DNA of 64,000 nucleotides from Gillisia mitskevichiae (GTDB taxonomy: Bacteria; Bacteroidota; Bacteroidia; Flavobacteriales; Flavobacteriaceae): positions 124,001 through 188,000 of the forward strand of contig NZ_RBLG01000003.1 of the NCBI RefSeq assembly GCF_003634585.1, given 5' to 3'. A program made the position numbers and the translations under genes. Below, piece after piece: positions 53,913 to 62,763 of this stretch (position 1 is the first letter of the stretch; the number at the start of each line of letters is the position of its first letter). Under the pieces are notes generated by a model that was given only the letters and a program-made list of their open reading frames with translations, had not been told where the DNA came from and made no database searches.

Positions 53913-55346
53913 TTAGAATTGAAAATATATAAAACTATTAGGACTAATGTACAAACCAAAAAACACTATTAATAATAGGATTGTAGCATAAGAGAGTCTT
54001 CTCAATATAGAATTTTTGAAATATAGAGGAAATCGATCTGCTCTTCCCCGCCATTCAAATAATAAAAATATTGAAATAAGGGTAATAATCTTTGCATGGC
54101 TTAATAATGCTGATGTATTGAATGAAGTGAAAACAAATATTCTAAATATATAATTAATTGCATCGGCCACTGTGTCTGACCTAAAAAACACCCAAGCCAA
54201 ACAGGTAAAGGAAAAAGTTAAAACCATTTGAACTAATTCTTTAAAATTAGGCAATGTTCTACCTTCTGCCACGGAACCAAGATCTTTACGATTTCGACCA
54301 CTTAAAAGTAAAGGCAGGAAATATAAAGCATTCAAAGATCCCCAAACAACGAATGTCCAGTTAGCGCCATGCCAAAAACCACTTAGCATAAAAACCACGA
54401 AGATATTAATCACACCTCTGTTCTTACTTACTCGACTACCTCCAAGTGGAATATATACATAGTCACGAAACCATGTAGATAAAGAAATGTGCCATCTTCG
54501 CCAAAACTCAGCTATATCGCGGGAAAAATAAGGTGTACGAAAGTTTATCATTAAATCAAAACCAAACAATTTCGCAGTTCCTATTGCCATATCAGAATAC
54601 CCAGAAAAATCTCCATAAATTTGAAATGCAAAAAATATAGCACCCAATATCAACTCCATTCCAGAAGCTGTCCCATAATTAGCAAATATGTCATTAACGG
54701 CAAAGGCACAATTATCGGCAATTACAACTTTTTTAAACATACCCCACAAAATTAGACGCATACCGTCTACTCCCTGAGTATAGTTGAATTTTCGTTTAAT
54801 ATTAAACTGCGGTAACAAATTAGTCGCTCTTTCAATAGGTCCCGCCACTAATTGAGGGAAAAAGCTAACAAAGGCTGCAAAAGAGATAAAATCTTTGGTT
54901 GGTTCCAGCTGTCTTTTATAAACATCTATAGTATAACTTAATGTTTGAAACGTATAAAAACTGATCCCTACTGGAAGGATGATGTTTAAAGAATTTGCAT
55001 TTATTTCGGAACCAAAAAAAGTAAATGCTGATTTGAAGTTATCTAAGAAAAAATTGTAATATTTAAAGAAACCTAAAAACCCGAGGTTTACCAATACACT
55101 TACCCAAAGTAGTATTTTCCGCTTGTATAAATTATGCTCCCTTCCCAAACTTACCCCAATCACATAATCAACTAGGGTGCTGAACAGGATCAATGCCAAA
55201 AACCGCCAATCCCACCAGCCATAAAAAACATAGCTAGCAAAGGCAATAAGAATGTTCTGGTGCTTCAGATTTTTGTTGACAACAAACCAATAAAGAACAA
55301 AAACTATAGGTAAAAATACAGTAAAATCAAGGGAATTAAAAAGCAT
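53913..55346 (-). CDS. MBOAT-family membrane O-acyltransferase (AlgI-like)
   Basis: A 477-residue polytopic protein with about 10-12 helices and the MBOAT core: SFYTFQTLSYTIDVYKRQ, FFPQLVAGPIERA, FWRRWHISLSTWFRDYVYIPLGG and the catalytic His in MLSGFWHGANWTF. Its length fits AlgI/PatA-type proteins. It would bring acetyl groups from the cytosol for O-acetylation of the polymer, with the SGNH-like protein encoded directly downstream. The pair is flanked by the decayed rmlA on one side and intact rmlA on the other. Confidence 0.92.
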   Translation of the reverse strand: MLFNSLDFTVFLPIVFVLYWFVVNKNLKHQNILIAFASYVFYGWWDWRFLALILFSTLVDYVIGVSLGREHNLYKRKILLWVSVLVNLGFLGFFKYYNFFLDNFKSAFTFFGSEINANSLNIILPVGISFYTFQTLSYTIDVYKRQLEPTKDFISFAAFVSFFPQLVAGPIERATNLLPQFNIKRKFNYTQGVDGMRLILWGMFKKVVIADNCAFAVNDIFANYGTASGMELILGAIFFAFQIYGDFSGYSDMAIGTAKLFGFDLMINFRTPYFSRDIAEFWRRWHISLSTWFRDYVYIPLGGSRVSKNRGVINIFVVFMLSGFWHGANWTFVVWGSLNALYFLPLLLSGRNRKDLGSVAEGRTLPNFKELVQMVLTFSFTCLAWVFFRSDTVADAINYIFRIFVFTSFNTSALLSHAKIITLISIFLLFEWRGRADRFPLYFKNSILRRLSYATILLLIVFFGLYISPNSFIYFQF

Positions 55347-55554
55347 TTATAGAGTATAGAGAATTTAGTATTGAGATGGTTTGTGGTTATTTTATTTATA
55401 GTTGAATAAGACCTCAAAATTCATACTTCCTAACTGCAAATTTGAGAATTAAAAACAGGAGGAAATATAGAATTTATAAACTTGGATAAAATTGAAAATT
55501 CAATTACTCAGGATTTTCCTTTATCGAAGAATTTTAATTGACAAGAGTTCCATA

Positions 55555-56436
55555 TTATTGCTCCTTTTTATCTACAATTTTCATCAAGTATTCCCCATAT
55601 TCATTTTTTCGCAATGGGCTTGCCAGCTCCCGCAATTGTTCTCTGGAAATATATTTTTTATCGAAAGCTATCTCTTCAATACAGGCAATCTTTAATCCTT
55701 GACGCTTTTCTATGGTATGTACAAAATTGGAGGCATCTAAAAAAGACTCATGGGTGCCTGTATCTAGCCAGGCAAATCCTCTACCCATTAATACCACTTC
55801 TAATTTCTCTTCAGCTAAATATTTCTGGTTCACACTCGTGATTTCCAATTCCCCGCGCTCGCTTGGGTTTACAGATTTTGCAATCTTAATAACTGAATTT
55901 GGATAAAAATAAATCCCCGTTACTGCATAGTTACTTTTCGGATTAATAGGCTTCTCTTCGATACTCTTAACTTCACCTATACCATTAAAATCTACAACTC
56001 CATATCTATGTGGATCATTTACGTAATACCCAAAGACGGTTGCTTTTTTATTTTTGGAATTTTCTACTGCTTTTTTAAGCATACCTGTAAATCCTTGTCC
56101 GTAAAAAATATTATCCCCCAATATCAAACACACATCATCTTCCCCGATAAATTCTTCACCGATTATAAAGGCTTGAGCAAGGCCATCTGGGGAGGCTTGT
56201 TCTTCAAAATAAAATTTCATCCCCAACTCTTTTCCATCTCCTAATAACTTTTTAAAATTAGGAAGATCTTCAGGGGTAGAAATTATTAAAATTTCACGTA
56301 TTCCTGCTAACATTAAAACAGATAAAGGATAATAGATCATCGGTTTATCATAAATTGGCAATAGTTGTTTAGAAATTCCTTTTGTAATTGGGTAAAGTCT
56401 AGTGCCGGATCCTCCTGCTAGTATTATTCCTTTCAT
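55555..56436 (-). CDS. rmlA: Glucose-1-phosphate thymidylyltransferase RmlA (copy 2)
   Basis: A 293-residue RmlA with [43 protein letters not shown] and the late [13 protein letters not shown]. It performs the same reaction as copy 1 and feeds the nearby rmlB copy 2. Its start lies only 29 bp from the inverted repeat that bounds the GxxExxY insertion, and 455 bp from the rmlB copy. It is the closest intact relative of the pseudogene at 52300. Having two functional sets implies two amino-sugar products. Confidence 0.93.
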   Translation of the reverse strand: MKGIILAGGSGTRLYPITKGISKQLLPIYDKPMIYYPLSVLMLAGIREILIISTPEDLPNFKKLLGDGKELGMKFYFEEQASPDGLAQAFIIGEEFIGEDDVCLILGDNIFYGQGFTGMLKKAVENSKNKKATVFGYYVNDPHRYGVVDFNGIGEVKSIEEKPINPKSNYAVTGIYFYPNSVIKIAKSVNPSERGELEITSVNQKYLAEEKLEVVLMGRGFAWLDTGTHESFLDASNFVHTIEKRQGLKIACIEEIAFDKKYISREQLRELASPLRKNEYGEYLMKIVDKKEQ

Positions 56437-56465
56437 TTGATACGAATTTTTATTACAAATTAATC

Positions 56466-56482
56466 CGAATTAATCCGAATTT
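56466..56482. repeat. 17-bp terminal inverted repeat, left arm
   Basis: CGAATTAATCCGAATTT is the exact reverse complement of 56883-56899, with 400 bp between the arms. A second copy of AATTAATCCG overlaps it in tandem just to the left. Confidence 0.7.
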
Positions 56483-56507
56483 TTTGAATTTAATATTCTT
56501 TTATATA

Positions 56508-56867
56508 TTAGAGAAGACGTGCGAAATTAATCAACATTCCTAATTCCGTATTTGTACATTTTAAATAGTTTTTTAATTGAGCATAAAATACGGTAGGAGT
56601 TAGTTTAACTGCTTTTATTTCCAAAATAATAGAGTCATAACAAACGAAATCTGCTCTATATTGTTTCTTCAATTTTTGATTTTCGTAATATAGTTCTAGC
56701 TTAACTTGCTTTTTAAATTGTATTTTTTGGTTCCCAAATTCTTTCACCAAAGCTTCTTCATAAACCGCTTCCAAAAATCCGGGACCTAAGGTTCTATGAA
56801 CTTTCATACAGGCTCCTATTATTTTATAACTCTCTTCCTTGAATACTATATTCTCATTGGATTCCAT
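56508..56867 (-). CDS. GxxExxY family protein (PD-(D/E)XK nuclease-like)
   Basis: A 119-residue protein with GACMKVHRTLGPGFLEAVYEEAL, which contains the GxxExxY motif, then YRADFVCYDSIILEIKAV, whose Asp and E-I-K fit a PD-(D/E)XK nuclease active site, and a closing LKCTNTELGMLINFARLL. The end appears short compared with typical members. Its role is unknown; family members often lie between repeats in Bacteroidota and Planctomycetota. Here it sits inside perfect 17-bp inverted repeats, between rmlA and rmlB, so it looks like an inserted element rather than a polysaccharide gene. Confidence 0.85.
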   Translation of the reverse strand: MESNENIVFKEESYKIIGACMKVHRTLGPGFLEAVYEEALVKEFGNQKIQFKKQVKLELYYENQKLKKQYRADFVCYDSIILEIKAVKLTPTVFYAQLKNYLKCTNTELGMLINFARLL

Positions 56868-56882
56868 TCGTATAATTAGTAT

Positions 56883-56899
56883 AAATTCGGATTAATTCG
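56883..56899. repeat. 17-bp terminal inverted repeat, right arm
   Basis: AAATTCGGATTAATTCG pairs perfectly with 56466-56482. It overlaps the last codons and the stop (56892-56894) of rmlB copy 2, so it determines where that protein ends. Confidence 0.7.
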
Positions 56900-57971
56900 T
56901 TGCATATTGTTTTGTATAATATTCCTGATATTTCCCTGAGGTCACATTTTTTAACCAATCTTCATTATCCAAATACCAATCTATTGTCTTTTCTAATCCA
57001 TCTTCAAAAGTTACCGAGGGTTTCCAGCCTAATTGTTTACCTATTTTAGAGGCGTCTATAGCATAACGCTTGTCATGACCTGGACGATCTTTTACAAAGC
57101 TAATTAATTGCGCAGAGCTACCTTCCGCTCTGTTCAGTTTAGCATCCATTATTCTGCAAAGAAGTTTTACCAAGTTGATATTTTTCCATTCATTAATTCC
57201 ACCTATATTATAAGTTTCATTATTCTTTCCTTTGTGAAAAACCTTATCAACTGCAATAGCATGATCAATTACATATAACCAATCTCTTGTATAATCGCCA
57301 TTACCATAAACAGGCAGTGGCTTTTCTTCTATAATATTATTAATAAATAATGGAATTAGTTTCTCTGGAAATTGATTTGGGCCATAGTTATTTGAACAGT
57401 TGGAAATTATATAAGGCAAATCATAAGTTTCTCCATAAGCTCTCACAAAGTGATCTGAACTGGCTTTTGAAGCGGAATAAGGTGAATTGGGAGCATAAGA
57501 GGTGGTTTCTGCAAATAATCCTTCCTCTCCTAAAGTGCCATATACCTCATCTGTACTGATGTGATAAAACAATTTTCCCTGTAAATTATCTTTCCAAATT
57601 TTATTAGCTGCATTTAGAAGATTCATTGTTCCAATCACATTAGTTCTAACAAATGCAAGAGGATCTTTTATTGAGCGATCTACATGAGATTCTGCAGCTA
57701 AGTGAATAATTTTATCAAACTTATATTTTTCGAATATGCTATCTACTTTATTTGCATCATTGATATCGACCTTTAGAAAATGATAATTCTCCTTATCTTC
57801 CACATCAATTAAATTTTCTAAATTACCAGCATAGGTTAAGGCATCTAGGTTGAAAATATCATATTCCGGGTATTTATCCACAAACAATCTCACTACATGA
57901 GAGCCAATAAACCCTGCTCCACCAGTTATTAAAATTTTCACTTTTTTGAACTCATCCATTCTATATTTCAT
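56892..57971 (-). CDS. rmlB: dTDP-glucose 4,6-dehydratase RmlB (copy 2)
   Basis: A 359-residue RmlB with ILITGGAGFIGSHVV, HLAAESHVDRSI, STDEVYGTLGEEGLF, SPYSASKASSDHF and NCSNNYGPNQFPEKL. It closely follows copy 1 through its length. Its end reads KQYATN rather than NQYN, because the inverted repeat of the adjacent insertion supplies the last codons and the stop. The start at 57971 gives 11 residues before ILITGG; an internal ATG at 57959 is also possible. It should supply dTDP-4-keto-6-deoxyglucose for the VioA-like transaminase. Confidence 0.93.
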   Translation of the reverse strand: MKYRMDEFKKVKILITGGAGFIGSHVVRLFVDKYPEYDIFNLDALTYAGNLENLIDVEDKENYHFLKVDINDANKVDSIFEKYKFDKIIHLAAESHVDRSIKDPLAFVRTNVIGTMNLLNAANKIWKDNLQGKLFYHISTDEVYGTLGEEGLFAETTSYAPNSPYSASKASSDHFVRAYGETYDLPYIISNCSNNYGPNQFPEKLIPLFINNIIEEKPLPVYGNGDYTRDWLYVIDHAIAVDKVFHKGKNNETYNIGGINEWKNINLVKLLCRIMDAKLNRAEGSSAQLISFVKDRPGHDKRYAIDASKIGKQLGWKPSVTFEDGLEKTIDWYLDNEDWLKNVTSGKYQEYYTKQYATN

Positions 57972-58027
57972 CCATCATAAATTTAACTATTAGCATTATC
58001 GCTATCCATTTTTAAATATTTTAAACT

Positions 58028-58035
58028 CAAAAATA
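58028..58035 (-). promoter_or_regulatory. Putative -7 box upstream of rmlB copy 2
   Basis: TATTTTTG on the minus strand fits TAnnTTTG, 56 bp before the ATG at 57971. No TTG at standard -33 spacing. Confidence 0.25.
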
Positions 58036-58116
58036 TTATCTTCTCAAGTCTAATGTTCATCCTATACAACAACAAAAGCCAGAAATATACATGATATTAG
58101 CCCGGCCTACTAAAAT

Positions 58117-59697
58117 CTAATTCCTTATATAATATAAAATTTTACCTTTCGAAATCTTTTCAAATCCTTCATTTAACAACCTCTCTTCCAAAGCACTTAA
58201 ATCAGTATAATAAGAATTTTCGGGATATTTATAAGTTAAAAATATAGCGATTTTCTCTTTACTTTTCATCAATCGCTGCATTTTAGGATTAATTTCAGAA
58301 TTCATTAAATCTTGATTAAAATCTTTAATATTAATAGATGCAAAAGGATATAAATAATTAAATATATGGCTCTTACTCCCGTAGAAATATGGATTGATAT
58401 CTTCATTAAGAAGTTTTGCTATTTCCTTATCCACATCTTCTAAATAATCTGAACGTTCACCTTGGGTTCTTATTTGACTTAACTTTGGAATATTTACACT
58501 ATTATTTAATTTCAAGAAATTAGCATCTTCATATGGGATTAAGACTTTATTAGTAATGCCAAGAAAACATGTAACAATTAAGGTTCCTACCCAAAACTTA
58601 ATTCTCGTAGGTTTTAATATTACTGCAATAAAAGGAAATAAAATAAATAAAAAAGAAGCTTTGATAAGACCCGTATTAGATCCAAACGGGTTAACAAACA
58701 TACAAATAACATACAGGATTAAAATTATAAATTCTCGATTTGGAAAATTTGATTTTTTTTCTTTAAAAAAAATTACTGCAAAACTTAAAACAATAGAGAC
58801 GAAATAAAGTGTAAAATTATACTTCGTAAGAGAAGCTATGCCAAAAGAAATTAAAAGCTGAATAATGAAAAATGGAATATAGACTAATTCCGGTTTTCGA
58901 ACTTTTTTAGCGCAAAATTTAAATACCTCATAAGACGTTAAAAAATATAAGCTGATCGCTATTAATTTATAGAAGTCATTTAAATAGTTTTTTAATAAAT
59001 GCGTGGTTTCGTGGCCTGCAATATCAAATTCTTCTTTAATTACCAAAACGAAATCTGAATAATATAAAGAATATACCAATACGGTAAGAAACATACTAAA
59101 AAGTAGGTAAAAAACAGGTTTTAAAAATGCCTTTGTTTTAATTAAATTAGAATTCCGTTCATCATAAAAAAGAAAACCGGAAATAACAAGTAATACAACG
59201 AAATTTGGAAATCTTGTTAAAATTGCAGCGACTGTAAGAAAGGACAGTAATAATATTTTAGCAACGCTATTCTTTTCTAAATAATCTAATGATGTAAAAA
59301 ATATAAGTGATAAAAGTAGAGTGCTGAACGTGTCGAAACCTAGAATATTTGTATTGAGTGAAGAGGAAATAAATAATAGAATTGTACCATATAATAAGCT
59401 TTGAATTATATCCATTTTTCTCTTAACATAAAAGAATGATATCACTCCAGGTATAAGAAGTAAAATACCATTAATCATCCTAAACCAAATAAGTTGGTCA
59501 CCAAATAAACCTGATACTGCTTTTATAAATATGGAACTTAATAAAAAAGAAAACCTATAGTCATCATTTACTGGATGAAGAGCCTCATTAATGTGAAAGA
59601 AAGAATCTGTAAAATCCAGTCCATAAAAAATTGTTACCACATAAAAAGCTAAGGAAGAAAAGAATAAAATAGCAGACAGGAAAATTCTTAACCTCAT
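58117..59697 (-). CDS. GT-C-like polytopic membrane glycosyltransferase
   Basis: A 526-residue protein with about 11-12 hydrophobic helices and a hydrophilic C-terminal domain (about residues 395-526). The first extracytoplasmic loop reads YGLDFTDSFFHINEALHPVNDDYRF in two parts, placing Asp residues where GT-C/PMT-type enzymes have their catalytic base. It is a possible second transferase using undecaprenyl-phosphate sugars. It resembles the 40383 protein in layout but not clearly in sequence. It lies between rmlB copy 2 and a transaminase, after a 313-bp gap. Confidence 0.6.
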   Translation of the reverse strand: MRLRIFLSAILFFSSLAFYVVTIFYGLDFTDSFFHINEALHPVNDDYRFSFLLSSIFIKAVSGLFGDQLIWFRMINGILLLIPGVISFFYVKRKMDIIQSLLYGTILLFISSSLNTNILGFDTFSTLLLSLIFFTSLDYLEKNSVAKILLLSFLTVAAILTRFPNFVVLLVISGFLFYDERNSNLIKTKAFLKPVFYLLFSMFLTVLVYSLYYSDFVLVIKEEFDIAGHETTHLLKNYLNDFYKLIAISLYFLTSYEVFKFCAKKVRKPELVYIPFFIIQLLISFGIASLTKYNFTLYFVSIVLSFAVIFFKEKKSNFPNREFIILILYVICMFVNPFGSNTGLIKASFLFILFPFIAVILKPTRIKFWVGTLIVTCFLGITNKVLIPYEDANFLKLNNSVNIPKLSQIRTQGERSDYLEDVDKEIAKLLNEDINPYFYGSKSHIFNYLYPFASINIKDFNQDLMNSEINPKMQRLMKSKEKIAIFLTYKYPENSYYTDLSALEERLLNEGFEKISKGKILYYIRN

Positions 59698-60010
59698 TCT
59701 TATTTAAAATTCTGATTTAAACAATGCTCTATATAAAAATTTATTTTTGTAATAGGTTGTATCGCCATTAAAAACAGGGAAAGTATATATAAAATATTCC
59801 TATAATCGAATACAAGGCAAACTTAATCAACTTATAAATTCTATGTATGAAAACCTTAATAATTTATTTCAAAAGTAGCCGTTTTAATAATTTTAGATGC
59901 TAGTTCAAAATTCAAAGGATTTACGAATACTGGAAAAAAAAACTATCATCAGATAATTAAGATGCTCGCATCTATACTAAGCTTAGTATGGTAATTATAT
60001 AAAACCAGCC
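59698..60010. other. 313-bp non-coding gap
   Basis: AT-rich, no gene seen. It contains two palindromes close to the transaminase stop, listed separately, and a run of nine A at 59934-59942. Confidence 0.6.
59961..59989 (-). terminator. Tandem palindromes downstream of the VioA-like gene
   Basis: ATACTAAGCTTAGTAT (59974-59989) is a perfect 16-bp palindrome, and GATGCTCGCATC (59961-59972) is a second one next to it. On the minus strand both lie just after the transaminase stop, with a T9 run 18 bases farther, so a terminator is possible but atypical. Confidence 0.35.
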
Positions 60011-61090
60011 CTAAATAATAGAATATTTATTAATTAACAGTGAGATTTTAGAAATATCAAATAAATTTAATTCTACATAAATAGGTAAACATAGTACTGT
60101 TTTTGAGATTTCTTCTGAAATCTTCATTTCTTTATAGTCTACATAATCGAGGGTGTTTAAGGAAGGATAAAAATATCTTCTTGGGAAGATCTGCGCTTTG
60201 TTTAAAGTCTGTTGTACCTTAAGGAGAGTTTCCTCATCTTCAAAAATAATGGGGTAATAACTAAAATTCCAATCGGTACCTTCCCGTATCCTCAACTTAC
60301 GAAACTTCTTGAAATTTAGATTTTTGTTATATGCCTCAACTATTTTTTTTCTAGATGCTATTAGACCATCCACATATGGTAAAACTGCAAGCCCCATCGC
60401 AGCCTGTAACTCGCTCATTTTAGCATTAATTCCCAATCCATGAAAATCTAGTTCCCCTTTATGTCCAAAATTATGACTGTGAAATAATTTTTTATATAAA
60501 TCTTCATCCTTACAAAACATTGCACCCCCTTCTCCTGTATGAAACAACTTTGTAGCATGAAAGCTACATGTGCTTATATCACCATATTCAAATAAAGATT
60601 TACCATTGTAATTCGCTGCAAAACAATGAGCAGCATCATAAATAACTTTTAAATTGTATTTAATTGCTATAGCTGAAATTGCTTCAATATTACATGGATT
60701 ACCAAATACATGAGTAGCAAGAATTGCTGTTGTTTTCTCTGTAATAGCCGCTTCAATTTTAGTTTCGTTAATTGTTAAATACTCGGGATGAATATCTACG
60801 AATACTGGTGTGCAATTCTCCCAAACAATTGTAGATGTTGTAGCTACATAACTAAAGGGAGTAGTGATTACCTCTCCTTTATTTGCTAATAGTTTTAAGG
60901 CAATTTGAAGTGGCAATGTCCCATTAGCAGTAAGTATTATGTTAGAAATATGTAGATGCCTTTTTAAAGCAAATTGCAAATCGAATAACAATTTTCCCCC
61001 ATTAGCTAATTGATTACTTTCCCAAATCACTTTCAATTTAGACTGATACTCCCCAATTGGAGGTAAAAATGTTTTTGTAACTGGAATCAT
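60011..61090 (-). CDS. VioA-like dTDP-4-keto-6-deoxyglucose transaminase
   Basis: A 359-residue DegT family enzyme starting IPVTKTFLPPIGEYQSKL. It has ANGTLPLQIALK, YDAAHCFAANYNGK and the Schiff-base Lys in SFHATKLFHTGEGGA. Both the N-terminus and the SFHATK motif fit the VioA group, which makes dTDP-4-amino-4,6-dideoxyglucose (Qui4N), rather than the WecE group (SFHETK) found at 42099. It overlaps the flippase gene by four bases. No N-acyltransferase for Qui4N sits next to it. The product is inferred from the motif pattern. Confidence 0.72.
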   Translation of the reverse strand: MIPVTKTFLPPIGEYQSKLKVIWESNQLANGGKLLFDLQFALKRHLHISNIILTANGTLPLQIALKLLANKGEVITTPFSYVATTSTIVWENCTPVFVDIHPEYLTINETKIEAAITEKTTAILATHVFGNPCNIEAISAIAIKYNLKVIYDAAHCFAANYNGKSLFEYGDISTCSFHATKLFHTGEGGAMFCKDEDLYKKLFHSHNFGHKGELDFHGLGINAKMSELQAAMGLAVLPYVDGLIASRKKIVEAYNKNLNFKKFRKLRIREGTDWNFSYYPIIFEDEETLLKVQQTLNKAQIFPRRYFYPSLNTLDYVDYKEMKISEEISKTVLCLPIYVELNLFDISKISLLINKYSII

Positions 61091-62523
61091 TTCTTAATAA
61101 TAAGTTTAATAAGCTCTTGGAAACTGTCAAATTTGAATCTATATGCTGCAAATATATAAATTGATAAGCCAACAACTCCTCCAACCATAATTCTTAATAT
61201 ATCTAAGTTATTACCTAAGCCATAATAATCTAATAGATAAATAAATAAACCCATTACTAAGGACAATAACACTATTGGAAACACATCTTTCAACTGCTGC
61301 AAAGCTGTATAATTGATGAATTTACCTGTATAATGTGCATTTATAAAAAAAGCAATAATAGAAATAACAACCTGACCATATAACATTGCAATTATACCTA
61401 AGGGAATAGTTACTAATAAGGTAATTATAATAAGTATTTTTTTAAATACCTCCAATTTTAAAAACAGATCACTTCGCCCTTTTACATTAAGAATTGTTAG
61501 ATTATATGAATGCAAAGGATATAATATACCCGTAATACAAAGTATTTGAAAATATGGAACCGCTGGCAACCATTTTTCTGTAAATAAAAGCCGAAAGGTA
61601 GGCTCTGCCAATACCGCTAATATTATCAAAACAGGGGTGATTACAAAAACGACCATTTGCATAAGCTTTTTATATACGCTTCTTAATCGGACCTCATCAT
61701 TTTGAATGCTTACAAAAAGCGGAAATGTCACCTTATTCAGTGCATTAGAAAGGTTGCTCACAGGAAGTTGCTTCATCGTTTCAGCCCTGGTATAGAAACC
61801 TACCTGCGCTGGAGAAAAATATTTTCCGATTACAATTAAAAAAATGTTATTGAATATTCTGTCTAATAATTCGGATAAGGTAAGTTTATAGCCATAGTTT
61901 AAATGAATTTTAAATTTTTTGTAATTGAAGTTTAACTCTGGAGTCCATTTAGAATATATCCATAATTGGATTGAATTTACTGATGCCGAAATAATACTAC
62001 TCCAAACAAGGCTCCATATTCCAAACCCTAATAATGCCATTGTAACCCCCACAATGCCACCAATAATAGCAGAAGGAACTGCAATCATTGTTTGCGTTTT
62101 AAAATCCATACTCTTTGTTAACCTAGCCAATTGAACTGCAGAAAATGCTGAAATTATAAATGATAAACAGTAAATTCTTAAAATTTCAATTAAAATTGAT
62201 TGCTCATAAAAATCTGCAATTAATGGCGCTAAAAAATATATAATTACATAAACCAAAAGACTTGCAACCAAATTGAAATAAAATACTGTGGAGTAATCTT
62301 CATTATTAAGATCTTCCCCTCTTATTAAAGATTTGGTAAGTCCGCCATGCAATAACGTGTTTCCAATGGCAACAAATACAGCTATCATCCCAATTAAACC
62401 AAATTCTTCCGGTAATAAGAGTCGGGCTAGAATTACAGAAACCACAAAACCAATAAGCTGATTTCCAAATTGCTGTGCAAAAGTCCACACTAAACCTATT
62501 GTGGCTTGTTTTTTTAGAGACAT
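61087..62523 (-). CDS. Wzx/MOP-type polysaccharide flippase
   Basis: A 478-residue protein with about 12-14 hydrophobic helices, of the WzxC-like branch: ATIGLVWTFAQQFGNQLIGF, ARLLLPEEFGLIGM and GGLTKSLIR. The ATG at 62523 (MSLKKQA) is preferred over an in-frame TTG at 62556, which would add eleven polar residues ahead of the usual start. It would flip a lipid-linked unit. It differs from the flippase at 32260 in sequence and length, and the two could serve different glycans. Confidence 0.85.
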   Translation of the reverse strand: MSLKKQATIGLVWTFAQQFGNQLIGFVVSVILARLLLPEEFGLIGMIAVFVAIGNTLLHGGLTKSLIRGEDLNNEDYSTVFYFNLVASLLVYVIIYFLAPLIADFYEQSILIEILRIYCLSFIISAFSAVQLARLTKSMDFKTQTMIAVPSAIIGGIVGVTMALLGFGIWSLVWSSIISASVNSIQLWIYSKWTPELNFNYKKFKIHLNYGYKLTLSELLDRIFNNIFLIVIGKYFSPAQVGFYTRAETMKQLPVSNLSNALNKVTFPLFVSIQNDEVRLRSVYKKLMQMVVFVITPVLIILAVLAEPTFRLLFTEKWLPAVPYFQILCITGILYPLHSYNLTILNVKGRSDLFLKLEVFKKILIIITLLVTIPLGIIAMLYGQVVISIIAFFINAHYTGKFINYTALQQLKDVFPIVLLSLVMGLFIYLLDYYGLGNNLDILRIMVGGVVGLSIYIFAAYRFKFDSFQELIKLIIKK

Positions 62524-62726
62524 TAAATAGTTTGTTCCATCAAAATCAGATTGCAAAAGGTGTCAAGACTAAAGTGCTTGTAATCCATAATCCACATTGA
62601 AAGTTTTTATAAAAATACATACTTGAATATTAATATTAGAAGCTTTGGTATAATTTGACAATAAAACTTTCACTCACTATTCTGAATTCATTTTTATATC
62701 TTAAAATTCTTTTAATTCCCATTAAG

Positions 62727-62734
62727 TATATTTG
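62727..62734 (+). promoter_or_regulatory. Putative -7 box of the GT10 gene
   Basis: TATATTTG fits TAnnTTTG and lies 29 bp before the ATG at 62764. Confidence 0.4.
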
Positions 62735-62763
62735 CTCCGAGGATAAAAAATTAGAGACAGGAA

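Noticed and set aside
59698-60010. Small gene or RNA in the gap
   Set aside because: No open frame of note and no tRNA or recognised RNA structure beyond the palindromes.
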